The notes beneath the pieces are model-generated. The model saw only the letters and a program-made list of their open reading frames with translations, had not been told where the DNA came from and did no database searches. From Actinomycetospora sp. NBRC 106378 (GTDB lineage Bacteria > Actinomycetota > Actinomycetes > Mycobacteriales > Pseudonocardiaceae): a stretch of DNA of 64,000 bases. The stretch covers positions 186,001-250,000 of the forward strand of contig NZ_BSTT01000008.1 of the NCBI RefSeq assembly GCF_030269685.1, read 5' to 3'. Position numbers and translations under genes: made by a program. Of this stretch, positions 7,842 through 16,436 are shown one piece after another; position 1 is the first letter of the stretch, and every line of letters begins with the position of its first letter.

Positions 7842-8161
7842 GCGGGGAGAAGCCGCCCCCGGAGAGGACGGCCGACGGCCACCACGTCGTGATCGACGGC
7901 CGTCGCTGGCGGGCCACCGACCCGGACATCCCCGAGGCCGACGCCGCGCGGTTACGGCGCTGGCTCATGGCCGCCCGGCGCGACGTCGGCGCCGCACGCA
8001 GGGCCGACGACCCGAGCGCGGAGCGCGGCGCCCGCGACCGCGTCCACGCGGCGAAGACCGCCCTCGGCGAACGCGGGACCGCGTGGTGGGAACAGTCGGC
8101 CGAGGAGCGCCGGGCGCGCTGGTCATCGGGGGTTTCGCAGGCCGCCGACGAGGGATTCTGA
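7838..8161 (+). CDS. Conserved small actinobacterial protein (often labelled 'biopolymer transporter Tol')
   Basis: 107 aa, starting at an ATG that overlaps the TGA of the GT9 gene. The sequence is built around HHVVIDGRRWRATDPDIPE and a helical C-terminal part with ALGERGTAWWEQ. Proteins of this pattern are widespread in actinobacteria and are frequently mis-labelled as Tol transporters, although this one has no membrane segment. Function is unknown. The tight coupling suggests co-expression with the glycosyltransferase, but such genes occur next to many different partners. Confidence 0.75.
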   Translation: MSGEKPPPERTADGHHVVIDGRRWRATDPDIPEADAARLRRWLMAARRDVGAARRADDPSAERGARDRVHAAKTALGERGTAWWEQSAEERRARWSSGVSQAADEGF

Positions 8162-8190
8162 TCCGACCGCACCGAGCAGAGGAGCACGTC

Positions 8191-8637
8191 GTGACCACCC
8201 CGCCCGTCCAGGACGACCCGAACCCGAACGACCCGAACCCGAGCCGCTCGAGCGCTACCCTGCACGCCTTCGCGGGTCAGGTGCAGCGGCGGCTGGGACT
8301 GGAGACCGAGAGCGAGGCGGAGGTGCTCACCCGGGCGACGCTGAACGAGTTCGGCAAGGCCGTCAGCGCCGGGCTCGCCCAGGACCTCACCGTCAGCCTG
8401 CCCCCGGAGCTCTCGGCCGAGCTGCGGGCGCAGCGCCCGTCGGACGACCAGGCGCGCTCGATCGGGCGGGCCGAGTTCGTCGACGCCGTCAGCGGCGCGG
8501 TGCACTCGGTGGACGCCGAGGAGGTGGAGCGTCAGGTGGAGCAGGTCCTGCGGCTGCTGCGCGAGTGGCTACCCGAGTCCGACGTGGACCGCACCCTCGA
8601 GCAGCTCCCGGGCGACCTCGTGGAGCTCATGCGCTGA
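8191..8637 (+). CDS. DUF2267 family protein
   Basis: 148 aa from GTG 8191 with AGAGGAG 7 nt upstream. After a disordered Asn/Pro-rich start, the DUF2267 pattern follows: alternating helices with EVLTRATLNEFGKAVSAGLA, then LTVSLPPELSAELRAQ, then a second similar half ending LEQLPGDLVELM. The family is all-helical and of unknown role. The stop is only 9 nt from the convergent gene ending at 8647, with no terminator between them. Confidence 0.75.
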   Translation: MTTPPVQDDPNPNDPNPSRSSATLHAFAGQVQRRLGLETESEAEVLTRATLNEFGKAVSAGLAQDLTVSLPPELSAELRAQRPSDDQARSIGRAEFVDAVSGAVHSVDAEEVERQVEQVLRLLREWLPESDVDRTLEQLPGDLVELMR

Positions 8638-8646
8638 GTCCGCCGC

Positions 8647-9243
8647 TCACCGGCCGTCGGGCGCCGCCGGCCCGGTGGGCTGCGAGGGCGCGGGTTCCGA
8701 CGGCGGGTCGGACGGCTTCGTGGGCTTCGTGGGCTTCGTCGGCTTCGTCGTCGGCGCCGGATCCTTCGTCGGCTCCGGGTCCCGGGTCGGGTCCGGCGCC
8801 GGCGGCTGCGCCACCGGGACCTGCGGCACCGGGACGGCGACGGGTGGGCGCACGGGCAGGACCGGCCGCGCCGGCACCGTGGTGACCGGCGCCGCCGACG
8901 TCCGCAGGCTCGTGGTCGCCGGGTCGGGCGCCTCGGCCGCCGTGTCGCCGGTCGCCGGGGCCGGTCCCAGCACCGGCAGCACCGGCGCGTCGGGGACCGC
9001 GACGGCCGACGAGCCCGCCGGGAGCGTCGCCACCCCGGCCATCGCCGCGAGGCTGGTCACCGGCGTCACCCCGGTGGCCACGACCACGCCGAGCGCGGCC
9101 ACCGCGGAGACGACGAACGCCAGCAGGGAGTGCGCCGGCTGCACGCCCGGCCCGCGCGGCACCCGCCGCTTCGGGGTCGGCTCGATGAGCGCGGTCTCCG
9201 ACTCGGGGGCCGGGGCGGGACCGGCGGGCGGCTCGGGTATCAC
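8647..9243 (-). CDS. Membrane-anchored proline/threonine-rich protein
   Basis: 198 aa from GTG 9243. One transmembrane helix at about residues 38-60 (LLAFVVSAVAALGVVVATG) follows a basic PKRRVPRG stretch, giving a cytoplasmic N-terminus and an extracellular tail. The tail is Pro/Ala/Val-rich and then carries KPTKPTKPTKP-type repeats, as in wall-spanning stalks. No catalytic motif is visible. It resembles the secreted protein at 56714-57310 in overall design (hydrophobic start, low-complexity tail) but not in sequence detail. Possibly a cell-wall spacer protein. Confidence 0.6.
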   Translation of the reverse strand: MIPEPPAGPAPAPESETALIEPTPKRRVPRGPGVQPAHSLLAFVVSAVAALGVVVATGVTPVTSLAAMAGVATLPAGSSAVAVPDAPVLPVLGPAPATGDTAAEAPDPATTSLRTSAAPVTTVPARPVLPVRPPVAVPVPQVPVAQPPAPDPTRDPEPTKDPAPTTKPTKPTKPTKPSDPPSEPAPSQPTGPAAPDGR

Positions 9244-9314
9244 GTCGGCGTAACGACATCACCCGTTCGGGGGTGACGCATCCGGTGCCGACGACCACGG
9301 ATGGTCACCGTCGA

Positions 9315-10715
9315 CTACCGACCGTTTCGCGTCGGGCAGGGCTCGACGTGCACCACCTTCGTCGCCGTCATCTCGTCCAGCAGCTCCGGCCCGTACCCGA
9401 AGCCGCTGCCGGACAGGCCGCGGGGCTGGGCCGCGCCCCCGGGCGCACCGCCGAACGCGGCGTTGACCTTGACGGTGCCGACGGGCAGGGCCCGCCACGC
9501 CTCCTGGGCGTGGGCCATGTCCGGGGTGAGCACGGTCGCGGCGAGGCCGTGCGGGTCGTCGATCGCCTCGGCCAGGGCCTGCTCGAACGACTCCACCACG
9601 CACACCGCGGCGACCGGGCCGAACGTCTCCTCGCGCAGGACGCGCATGTCGGGGGTGCAGCCGGAGAGGACCGTCGCCGGGTAGAACGCGCCCGGCCCGT
9701 CGGGGACCGCGCCGCCGACGTGCGCGACGGCACCACCGCGCAGCGCCTCGGCGACGTGGGAGTGGACGTGCTCGCGCTGGCGGCGGTCCACCAGCGGCCC
9801 GAGCGCCTTCTCGCCCTCGGCGGACGGCCGGTAGACCCAGCGCGTGGCCTCCTCGGTCAGCGCGGCGAGGAACTCCTCGGCCACCGCCGCGTGGCAGTAC
9901 ACGCGCTCGACCGACACGCAGACCTGTCCGCCGTTGGCGTAGGAGCCGAGCGCCACCTGGCCGGCCGCCCACACCGGGTCGACCCCGTCGTCGACGATCA
10001 GCGGGTCGTTGCCGCCGTTCTCCAGCAGCACCTTCGCGCCGGTGCCCGCCGCCGCCTCGGCGATCGCGCGGCCGGCCGCGATGGACCCGACGTGCGCGAC
10101 GACGTCGATCCCGGCGTGCGCCGAGAGCAGCGCCCCCGTGGGGCCGGCGCCGTCGACCACGGTGAGGACCCCGTCGGGCAGGAACCCGGCGACGAGGTCG
10201 GCGAACCGCCGCCCGAGGTGGGGGCAGCGCTCGGAGGGCTTGTGGACGACGGTGTTGCCGGTGACCAGCGCGGCCCCGATGAGGCCGGCGGCCACCGCCA
10301 CGGGGTCGTTCCACGGCGTGATCACCGCGACCACGCCGCGGGGGCCGGGGATCATGAGGTCGGTGGCCGACCAGTTGCCCTGCAGCGACCGACCGCGGTG
10401 CAGCGGGCCGAGCTCGGCGTACTGCTCGAGCGTGCCCGCGGCCGCGAGCACGCCGCCCAGCCCGTCGTCGAAGGGTCGGCCGGTCTCGGTCTCGTTGAGG
10501 CGCGCGAGCTCCTCGGCGACCTCGCGGACCGCGGCCGCCGCCGCCTTCACGCGCCCCGCCCGGTCCCCCGGGGCGGTCCGCGCCCAGTCGCGGCCCGCCG
10601 CGATCGCGCGCCCGACGGCGTCGTCGACCTGCTCGGGGCCGGCCGGGCGGACCCGGCCCACCACCTCGTCGGTCGCCGGGTCGCGGATCTCGATGTCGGC
10701 CGCTGCCGTCGTCAT
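9315..10715 (-). CDS. NAD(P)-dependent aldehyde dehydrogenase
   Basis: 466 aa, an aldehyde dehydrogenase of usual family length. The general base Glu is in KVLLENGGNDPLIV and the nucleophile Cys in GGQVCVSVERVYCH. The NAD-binding stretch VVAVITPWNDPVAVAAGL and the C-terminal EETFGPVAAVCVVES are also intact. The nearest families are succinate-semialdehyde and benzaldehyde dehydrogenases; the natural substrate is not decided by motifs. An aromatic aldehyde would fit the benzoylformate-decarboxylase-like gene at 39751, but the two are 29 kb apart. ATG 10715 is chosen from MTTAAADIEIRDPATDEVVG, the normal N-terminus. It is divergent from the SDR gene at 10785 with a 69-nt shared promoter space. 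Confidence 0.92.
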   Translation of the reverse strand: MTTAAADIEIRDPATDEVVGRVRPAGPEQVDDAVGRAIAAGRDWARTAPGDRAGRVKAAAAAVREVAEELARLNETETGRPFDDGLGGVLAAAGTLEQYAELGPLHRGRSLQGNWSATDLMIPGPRGVVAVITPWNDPVAVAAGLIGAALVTGNTVVHKPSERCPHLGRRFADLVAGFLPDGVLTVVDGAGPTGALLSAHAGIDVVAHVGSIAAGRAIAEAAAGTGAKVLLENGGNDPLIVDDGVDPVWAAGQVALGSYANGGQVCVSVERVYCHAAVAEEFLAALTEEATRWVYRPSAEGEKALGPLVDRRQREHVHSHVAEALRGGAVAHVGGAVPDGPGAFYPATVLSGCTPDMRVLREETFGPVAAVCVVESFEQALAEAIDDPHGLAATVLTPDMAHAQEAWRALPVGTVKVNAAFGGAPGGAAQPRGLSGSGFGYGPELLDEMTATKVVHVEPCPTRNGR

Positions 10716-10784
10716 GGGGCTCCTCGTCGGTGTCGGGGCGGTCGGGCGGGGGTGCCCGTTCCGGCCTCCGGGTAGCCGGTGATC

Positions 10785-11522
10785 ATGAGTGGAGCACTGG
10801 ACGGCGTGGTCGCGGCGGTCACCGGCGCGTCGAGCGGGATCGGCGAGGCCACCGCGCGGGCGCTCGCGGCCGAGGGGGCGACGGTGGCCCTGCTGGCCCG
10901 TCGTCGGGAACGCCTCGAGGAACTCGCGCGCGAGCTCGGGACCGCGACCACGGTCCACGAGGTGGACGTGTCGGACGCGGAGGCGGTCGCCTCCGCGGTG
11001 GAGGACGTCGTCGCCCGGCACGGGCATCTCGACGTGCTCGTGAACAACGCGGGCTACGGGACGATGACGCCGGCGGCCGAGGCCGACCTCGCCGAGTGGC
11101 GGACGATGGTCGACGTCAACGTGAACGGCGTCCTCGCCACCACCCACGCGGCGCTCGGGCACCTGACGAGCGCCGCGTCCGGGGAGCGCGGGGTCGCCGA
11201 CGTCGTGACGATCTCCTCGGTGGCCGGGCGCAAGGTCTCGGGCCCGGCGGTGAACGTCTACGCGGCGACGAAGCACGCGGTCGGTGCCTTCTCCGAGGCG
11301 CTGCGCCAGGAGTTCGCGGCCGCGCACGTGCGGGTGGGGCTCGTGGAGCCGGGTCTGGTGCGCAGCGAGCTGACCGAGGGCAACGACGCCCTCGGCGAGG
11401 TCGGGGAGCTCGGCGTGATGGAGGCGGCCGACATCGCCGACGCCGTGGTCTACATGGTCACGCGGCCGCGGCGGGTGGCCGTGAACGAGATCCTCGTCCG
11501 CCCGATCGAGCAGACCCGCTGA
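10785..11522 (+). CDS. Short-chain dehydrogenase/reductase, YdfG-like
   Basis: 245 aa. The Rossmann motif TGASSGIGEA is near residue 14, NNAG follows near 85, and the catalytic Ser and YxxxK are in ISSVAGRKVSGPAVNVYAATK. The C-terminal VVYMVTRPRRVAVNEILVRP is typical of the YdfG / serine 3-dehydrogenase type that oxidises beta-hydroxy acids or reduces small ketones. A close paralogue is at 32902-33651, sharing for instance EADLAEWR-type, AGRKV and VYAATKH blocks. ATG 10785 is used; GTG 10779 is in frame just ahead. Substrate unknown. Confidence 0.88.
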   Translation: MSGALDGVVAAVTGASSGIGEATARALAAEGATVALLARRRERLEELARELGTATTVHEVDVSDAEAVASAVEDVVARHGHLDVLVNNAGYGTMTPAAEADLAEWRTMVDVNVNGVLATTHAALGHLTSAASGERGVADVVTISSVAGRKVSGPAVNVYAATKHAVGAFSEALRQEFAAAHVRVGLVEPGLVRSELTEGNDALGEVGELGVMEAADIADAVVYMVTRPRRVAVNEILVRPIEQTR

Positions 11523-11542
11523 GTCGTGCTAGACAACCCAGC

Positions 11543-12388
11543 ATGCAGCTGCCCGCCGGAGTCGGTTGGACCGCCCTGATGACCGCCTACGCCCGGGCGC
11601 AGGAACACGCGTTGTTCGACGACCCCTGGGCCCGGGCCGCGGTCGACCGGGCGGGCGACGCGGCGCGGCTGCCCGACGGGCGGGAGTCGGGGATGTGGGC
11701 CGCGCTGGGGACCTACTTCGTGACGCGGTCGCTCTTCTACGACCGGCAGGTGCGCGCCGCGGTCGACGACGGCGTCGACCAGGTCGTCCTGCTCGCGGCG
11801 GGCTTCGACGGACGCGCCCAGCGCCTCGGGCTGCCGGAGGCGGTCACCGTGTACGAGGTCGACACCGCGGAGGTCCTGGCGTTCAAGGACGCGGCGGTCG
11901 CCGACGCGCCCGCCCCCACGGCCCGCCGCGTGACCGTCCGGGTCGACCTGCGGGAGGACTGGACCCCGGCGCTCACCGCCGCTGGCCTGGACCCGCGCCG
12001 CCCGACGGTGTTCCTCGCCGAGGGCCTGCTCATGTACCTCGACGAGCAGCAGAGCGACCGGCTGCTCGACGCCGTGACCGGCCTCGCCGCCCCGGGGAGC
12101 CGGTTCGTCACCGAGTGGTTCGAGCGCAACCCGGCCGGCGAGCCGTCGCTCGTCAGCTGGCCCGACGAGCGGGACAACCGGACGGGCGCGGCCGTCGGCG
12201 CGCTGTTCCGCAGCGGACCTCCCCTGCCCCCGGCGGCCTGGCTCGCCGCTCACGGCTGGGACGTCGCCGCGATCGACGACGTCGGCACGCACGCCGCCAC
12301 GGTCGGGCGGGAGACCCCCTGGATGTTCGACCCGGCGCACCCCGACGGCCTGCGGGTGCACCTCGTCGCGGGGGTCAGAGCGCGATGA
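11543..12388 (+). CDS. SAM-dependent methyltransferase of the TIGR00027 / LCMT-like family
   Basis: 281 aa. It has the order of the actinobacterial TIGR00027 family (mycobacterial Rv0281-type, related to leucine carboxyl methyltransferase): ALFDDPWARAAVD near the N-terminus, TRSLFYDRQVRAAVDDGVDQVV, the SAM loop LLAAGFDGRAQRL, VYEVDTAEVLAFK, and TVFLAEGLLMYLDEQ. The family is thought to make carboxyl esters; substrates are unknown. The ATG at 11543 starts 20 nt after the SDR stop, so the two may be co-transcribed. Its 3' end overlaps the convergent CPBP protease gene by 14 nt. Confidence 0.87.
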   Translation: MQLPAGVGWTALMTAYARAQEHALFDDPWARAAVDRAGDAARLPDGRESGMWAALGTYFVTRSLFYDRQVRAAVDDGVDQVVLLAAGFDGRAQRLGLPEAVTVYEVDTAEVLAFKDAAVADAPAPTARRVTVRVDLREDWTPALTAAGLDPRRPTVFLAEGLLMYLDEQQSDRLLDAVTGLAAPGSRFVTEWFERNPAGEPSLVSWPDERDNRTGAAVGALFRSGPPLPPAAWLAAHGWDVAAIDDVGTHAATVGRETPWMFDPAHPDGLRVHLVAGVRAR

Positions 12389-13187
12389 GCAGGATGGCGA
12401 ACGACGTCAGGTTGAAGGTGGCGTGCGTGACGAAGCACGGCCAGATCGACCGGGTTCGCTCGTAGAGCACGGCGTTCAGCACGGCCAGCACGAGCACCGC
12501 GAGGAACACGACGTTGAGCCCGTGCGCGAGCGCGAACAGCAGCGACGACACGATCGTCGCGACGGCCACGCCGAACCGGCGCAGTGCGCCGTACCCGATC
12601 CCCCGGAAGAGCAGCTCCTCCCCCAGCGGCACCGCGAGGCCGCCGAGGAGCACGACCCAGACCGCGGCGCCGCCGCCGGAGAACTGGGTGAGCGCCGCCT
12701 GCGGGTCGGTCGTGTCCCCGGTGACCGTGACGTACGCGTAGATGAGCACCCGCGACGCGACCCAGACGGCGAGCCCGAGCAGCACCGCGAGCCCCACGGT
12801 CCGCCACTGCACCCGGCGCAGACCGATCGCCGCGAGGGAGCGCACCCGCATCGCCAGGGCGACCGCGACCGCCCCGTACGCCGAGCCTGCGGAGATCGCG
12901 AGCAGCACCGGCGCCGACGGCAACGCCCCGGTCGCGGTGATGAGCGCCAGCCCGGCCAGGGCCTGGATCGCGACGTAGACCACGGCGGCGACCAGCAGCT
13001 CGGGCAGCCCGAGCGGGCGCCCGCCGCGCCCGATGCCGATCCCGTCGGTCGGCGGCGGCGGGAGGGGCGCGTCGCCCAGCCCCGCGGGTCCGGTCCCGAC
13101 GGCGGGTGCGGCCGGGTCGGGAGGCGGCGACGCGGGTCCGGCAGGACCCGACGTCGGGACGGCGTCCTCGCGGGCCGGGTCGCTCAC
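12375..13187 (-). CDS. CPBP-family intramembrane glutamic endopeptidase (Abi/CAAX-like)
   Basis: 270 aa from GTG 13187. About 60 Pro/Ala-rich N-terminal residues precede roughly seven hydrophobic helices. All catalytic motifs are present: EELLFRG (EExxxR), FALAHGLN (FxxxH) and HATFN near the C-terminus (HxxxN/B). In bacteria these proteases process membrane proteins or peptides, or give immunity to bacteriocins. The start overlaps the stop of the ChaB-like gene by 4 nt (GTGA), so the two are translationally coupled. No substrate gene is evident nearby. Confidence 0.9.
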   Translation of the reverse strand: MSDPAREDAVPTSGPAGPASPPPDPAAPAVGTGPAGLGDAPLPPPPTDGIGIGRGGRPLGLPELLVAAVVYVAIQALAGLALITATGALPSAPVLLAISAGSAYGAVAVALAMRVRSLAAIGLRRVQWRTVGLAVLLGLAVWVASRVLIYAYVTVTGDTTDPQAALTQFSGGGAAVWVVLLGGLAVPLGEELLFRGIGYGALRRFGVAVATIVSSLLFALAHGLNVVFLAVLVLAVLNAVLYERTRSIWPCFVTHATFNLTSFAILLIAL

Positions 13188-13585
13188 TCGCGGGCCTTCC
13201 GGGTCTCCCGGTCGTTCGCCTTCTGCAGCGCGTCGACGAGCTCGTCCTTGTCCATCGTCGAGCGGCCCTCGACGTCGAGCTCCTTCGCCCGCTCGTACAG
13301 GTGCTCCTTGCTGGCGTTGGCGTCGACGCCACCTGCCGGCTTCCCGTCCGGGTCGGCGCCGCCGCTCTCCGCGCGGGAGTCGGAGGGGCCGTACTCCTCC
13401 TTGGGCTCCCAGTGGTCGCCGACCTTCTCGTGGGTGTGCTTGAGCGCGGCGTAGGCCGTGCGGCCCGCGCGCTCACCCTTCCCGTAGCTCTCCTCCGCGG
13501 ACTCCTTGGCCTGCGCGTACGTGTCACGGGCCTTCTTGTCCGAGCGCTGCAGCGTGGACGGGAGGTCCTCGAAGTCATCCGGCAT
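13184..13585 (-). CDS. ChaB-like / Rho N-terminal-like small acidic protein
   Basis: 133 aa. The N-terminal half matches ChaB (MPDDFEDLPSTLQRSDKKAR, later AYAALKHTHEKVGDHW). The C-terminal 35 residues (SKEHLYERAKELDVEGRSTM followed by DKDELVDALQK) form a SAP/Rho-N-like helix-extended-helix nucleic-acid-binding motif. A charged, disordered linker joins them. Two-domain ChaB proteins of this type are common in actinobacteria; the old label cation-transport regulator is weakly supported, and DNA or RNA binding under stress is as likely. It is coupled to the downstream CPBP protease gene. Confidence 0.82.
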   Translation of the reverse strand: MPDDFEDLPSTLQRSDKKARDTYAQAKESAEESYGKGERAGRTAYAALKHTHEKVGDHWEPKEEYGPSDSRAESGGADPDGKPAGGVDANASKEHLYERAKELDVEGRSTMDKDELVDALQKANDRETRKARE

Positions 13586-13603
13586 GCGGGCGGAGTACCC
13601 GGA

Positions 13604-14386
13604 TCAGCCCCGGGAGCCGACCTCCAACGAGGCGACGCTCTGCACGATCTGGTTGGGCCGGTACGGATAGCGGTCCAGCTCGGCCTCCGTGGTGACCCCG
13701 GTGAGCACGAGGATCGTGTGGAGCCCCGCCTCCATGCCCGCGACCATGTCGGTGTCCATCCGGTCGCCGATCATCGCCGTGGTCTCGGAGTGCGCCCCGA
13801 TCGTGTTCAGCCCGGCCCGGATCATCAGGGGGTTGGGCTTGCCGACGAAGTAGGGCTTCTTCCGCGTCGCGTGCGTGATGAGGGCGGCGACCGACCCGGT
13901 GGCGGGCAGCGTGCCCTCGGCGCTCGGCCCGGTGGCGTCGGGGTTGGTGCAGATGTAGCGCGCGCCCCTCTCGATGAGCCGGATCGCCCGCGTGATCGCC
14001 TCGAACGAGTAGGTGCGGGTCTCACCGATGACGACGTAGTCCGGGTCGCGCTCGGTGAGGACGTAGCCGATCTCGTGCAGCGCCGTCGTCAGGCCCGCCT
14101 CCCCGACGACGAACGCGGAGCCGTTCGGACGCTGGTCGTCGAGGAACTGGGCGGTGGCGAGCGCCGACGTCCAGAGGTTCTCGACGGGGATGTCGATGCC
14201 GCTGGCGTGCAGGCGGGCCCGCAGGTCGCGGGGCGTGTAGATCGAGTTGTTGGTGAGGACGAGGAACTGTTTGCCCGCCTGTCCCAGCCGGCGGATGAAC
14301 TCGTCCGCGCCGGGGAGGGCGTTCTCCTCGTGGACGAGCACACCGTCCATGTCGATGAGGTAGCTGTCGAGCTCCGGTTCGGTCAT
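13604..14386 (-). CDS. HAD-IIA family phosphatase (NagD / phosphoglycolate phosphatase-like)
   Basis: 260 aa. HAD motif I is DMDGVL (nucleophile Asp and second Asp), motif II the Thr in FLVLTNNS, motif III the Lys in YFVGKPNPLMIRAG, and motif IV GDRMDTD. A C2 cap lies between them, as in NagD, PGP and glycerol-1-phosphate phosphatases. It is a cytosolic sugar- or nucleotide-phosphatase; the substrate is not predictable. The ATG at 14386 overlaps the TGA of the dienelactone hydrolase gene by 4 nt, so the two are coupled. Confidence 0.9.
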   Translation of the reverse strand: MTEPELDSYLIDMDGVLVHEENALPGADEFIRRLGQAGKQFLVLTNNSIYTPRDLRARLHASGIDIPVENLWTSALATAQFLDDQRPNGSAFVVGEAGLTTALHEIGYVLTERDPDYVVIGETRTYSFEAITRAIRLIERGARYICTNPDATGPSAEGTLPATGSVAALITHATRKKPYFVGKPNPLMIRAGLNTIGAHSETTAMIGDRMDTDMVAGMEAGLHTILVLTGVTTEAELDRYPYRPNQIVQSVASLEVGSRG

Positions 14387-15081
14387 GCCAGGTGCTCCCC
14401 GAAGAAGGTCAGGATGCGCCGCCACGAGTCCTCGGAGGCCGCGGCGTCGTAACCCATCCCGAGCGGGCGGATCAGGCTCTCGGCGTAGAACCGCTCGTGG
14501 AAGGAGTGCCCCGCCGTCGGGTAGGTCGTCACGTCCTTCTCGACGCCGAGCGTGGTCAGCGCGGCCTCGAGCCGTTCCGGGTGCCCCTTCAGGGAGGCGT
14601 CCTTCGCCCCGAAGCTCGCGACGACGGGGCAGATGCCCTCGAGCTCGCGCTCGGCGTCGGTGGGGACGTGGCCGTAGTTCGGGGCGGAGGCGGCGAAGTC
14701 GTAGCGCGCGGCCGCGAGCAGCGCGAACCCGCCGCCCTGGCAGAAGCCGATCACGCCGATGCGTCCGGTGCAGTCGTCGCGGCCGGCGAGCCAGACGCGG
14801 GCGGCCTCGATGTCGTCGAACACCGGACCCTGGCCGCTGGTCATCGACCGGAACACCGCGGCGACGCAGCGAATCCCGCCACCGCGCGGGGTGTAGAGCC
14901 GCGGCGCCACGGCCACGTACCCGGCCGCGGCGAGCCGGTCGGCGTGCTCCCGCACGTTTTGGCCCACGCCGAAGGCGTCCTGCAGGACCACCACGCCGGG
15001 GTGCGGGCCGGGGCCCGCAGGGGTGGCCAGGTAGGCCTCCTGGTGGGAACCCTCGGCGGCGGGAATGTGCAGGTCGGGCAC
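14383..15081 (-). CDS. Dienelactone hydrolase family protein
   Basis: 232 aa from GTG 15081, which has GAGGAG 10 nt upstream. It is an alpha/beta hydrolase with the DLH triad: Cys in GFCQGGGFA, Asp in FGAKDASLKG and His in TAGHSFHERF. Carboxymethylenebutenolidases of this type open dienelactones in aromatic-ring catabolism, but many relatives act on other esters. The usual Glu in VVVxQEIFG is Asp here (VVLQDAFGVG), so the classical Cys-activation switch may differ. It is divergent from the crotonase gene at 15161 and coupled to the HAD gene. Confidence 0.88.
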   Translation of the reverse strand: MPDLHIPAAEGSHQEAYLATPAGPGPHPGVVVLQDAFGVGQNVREHADRLAAAGYVAVAPRLYTPRGGGIRCVAAVFRSMTSGQGPVFDDIEAARVWLAGRDDCTGRIGVIGFCQGGGFALLAAARYDFAASAPNYGHVPTDAERELEGICPVVASFGAKDASLKGHPERLEAALTTLGVEKDVTTYPTAGHSFHERFYAESLIRPLGMGYDAAASEDSWRRILTFFGEHLA

Positions 15082-15160
15082 GGTCTCGGTCTCCTCTCGC
15101 GTCACGGACGCGCCCAGCGTGGCAGGCTCCGGCCGACATCGCGTGATCGAGGAGGAGAAC

Positions 15161-15925
15161 GTGGCGGACGTGCGGGTACGGGTCGAGGCGGCGGACGGGA
15201 TCGTCCGCCTGGTGCTGGCGAACGGTGCCGGGCACAACGCCGTCGACTTCGAGTTCGGCGCCCAGTTCCGGGCGGCCCTCGAGGGCCCCGCGCAGGGCGC
15301 CCGGGTGGTGGAGATCGTCGCGGAGGGACCGAACTTCTGCGTCGGCGGCGACGTCCGCGGCTTCGCGGCGAACCCGGACTCCTCGCTGTCGGCCCTCGCC
15401 GACGACTTCCACGCCTGCCAGCGGCTCCTCCTGGACCTCGCCGTCCCCGTGGTGATCGGGGTGCAGGGCTGGGCCGCCGGTATCGGGCTCTCGCTGGTGC
15501 TCACCGGGGACGTGATCGTCCTCGCCGAGGGCGCGCGCCTGCGACCGGCCTACACCGCGATCGGTCTGACCCCCGACGGCGGGATGACCGCGACGCTGCC
15601 TGCCGCGGTCGGACGAGCCCGGGCGCTCGACATGTTCCTCACCAACCGTCCGATGGGTGCCGCGGAGGCCCTGACGGCGGGCCTGGCCTCGCGGGTGGTG
15701 CCCGACGAGGCGCTGCACGCCGAGGTGGGCTCGATCAGCGCGGGGATCGCCGCCGGTCCCCCGCAGGCCCTCGCGGCGACCAAGAAGCTCGTGCGCGCGG
15801 CCGGGGGCGTGCTGACCGACACCCACTTCGAGGCCGAGGCGAAGTCGATCGGCGACCGCGGCCTGTCGGCGGAGGGCCGGGAGGGCGTCGCGTCGTTCGT
15901 CGAGAAGCGTCGACCGTCCTGGTGA
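15161..15925 (+). CDS. Enoyl-CoA hydratase/isomerase (crotonase) family protein
   Basis: 254 aa from GTG 15161 with GAGGAGGAG just upstream. It has the crotonase fold. The first oxyanion-hole segment is GPNFCVGGDVRGF and the second VQGWAAGIGLSLVLTGD. At the catalytic helix it has IGLTPDGGMT, where hydratases carry Glu and PaaG-type isomerases carry Asp (GLxPDxG), so isomerase rather than hydratase activity is more likely. C-terminal ATKKLVRAAGG is standard. Probable role: acyl-CoA double-bond isomerisation in fatty or aryl acid breakdown. It stands 28 nt before ohr. Confidence 0.87.
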   Translation: MADVRVRVEAADGIVRLVLANGAGHNAVDFEFGAQFRAALEGPAQGARVVEIVAEGPNFCVGGDVRGFAANPDSSLSALADDFHACQRLLLDLAVPVVIGVQGWAAGIGLSLVLTGDVIVLAEGARLRPAYTAIGLTPDGGMTATLPAAVGRARALDMFLTNRPMGAAEALTAGLASRVVPDEALHAEVGSISAGIAAGPPQALAATKKLVRAAGGVLTDTHFEAEAKSIGDRGLSAEGREGVASFVEKRRPSW

Positions 15926-15953
15926 ATCGCGGGCGTCCGGGTATCCGGGCGCC

Positions 15954-16370
15954 ATGGACATCAAGTACGTCGCCTCGGCCACCTCGTCGGGGGACGCCCG
16001 CAACGGACACGTGAAGTCCGACGACGGGATCATCGACCAGGACATGGCCATGCCGAAGGAGTTGGGCGGCCCCGGCGGGGCCACCAACCCCGAGCAGCTC
16101 TTCGCGGCGGGCTTCGCGGCCTGCTTCCACCAGGCTCTCAAGCTCGCGGCCGGCAACGAGGACGTCGACGTGAACTCGTCGAGCGTGGAAGCCGAGGTCG
16201 GCCTCGGCCCGGACGCCGAGAGCTTCGGCCTCGAGGTCGCGATCGTCGCGCACCTGCCGGGTGCCGAGCAGGAGACCGCCGACCGGCTGGTCGCCCGCGC
16301 CCACGAGCTGTGCCCCTACTCGAAGGCCACCCGCGGGAACATCCGCGTGGACGTGAGCGCCACCGTGTGA
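15954..16370 (+). CDS. ohr: Organic hydroperoxide resistance protein (OsmC/Ohr family)
   Basis: 138 aa, the full Ohr length. The two redox cysteines are in AACFHQAL (peroxidatic) and LCPYSKATRGN (resolving), and the Arg-equivalent region near the N-terminus (ARNGHVKSDDG) is the Ohr rather than the OsmC variant. It is a cytosolic thiol peroxidase that reduces fatty-acid and other organic hydroperoxides using lipoamide. Usually a MarR-type OhrR lies next to it; none is seen here. A strong hairpin at 16377-16422 directly follows the stop. Confidence 0.93.
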   Translation: MDIKYVASATSSGDARNGHVKSDDGIIDQDMAMPKELGGPGGATNPEQLFAAGFAACFHQALKLAAGNEDVDVNSSSVEAEVGLGPDAESFGLEVAIVAHLPGAEQETADRLVARAHELCPYSKATRGNIRVDVSATV

Positions 16371-16376
16371 CTGCGT

Positions 16377-16422
16377 CAGGTGAGGAGTGATCCGTGCTCG
16401 GGCACGGATGACTGCTCACCTG
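16377..16422. terminator. Terminator-like hairpin after ohr
   Basis: Near-perfect inverted repeat with 21-nt arms (16377-16397 and 16402-16422; core AGTGATCCGTGC against GCACGGATGACT), two mismatches and a TCGG tetraloop. It begins 7 nt after the ohr stop and ends 14 nt before the esterase start, so it could end ohr transcription or fold in the leader of the next gene. No U tract is present. Confidence 0.8.
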
Positions 16423-16436
16423 CGAAGCTCACCGCC

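Noticed and set aside
7838-8161. Tol biopolymer transporter
   Set aside because: The 107-aa protein has no membrane helix or ExbD/TolR feature; the label seems to be a propagated misannotation.
13184-13585. Cation transport regulator function for the ChaB-like protein
   Set aside because: The name derives from the E. coli gene context; no ChaA antiporter is near, and the added Rho-N-like motif points to nucleic acid binding.
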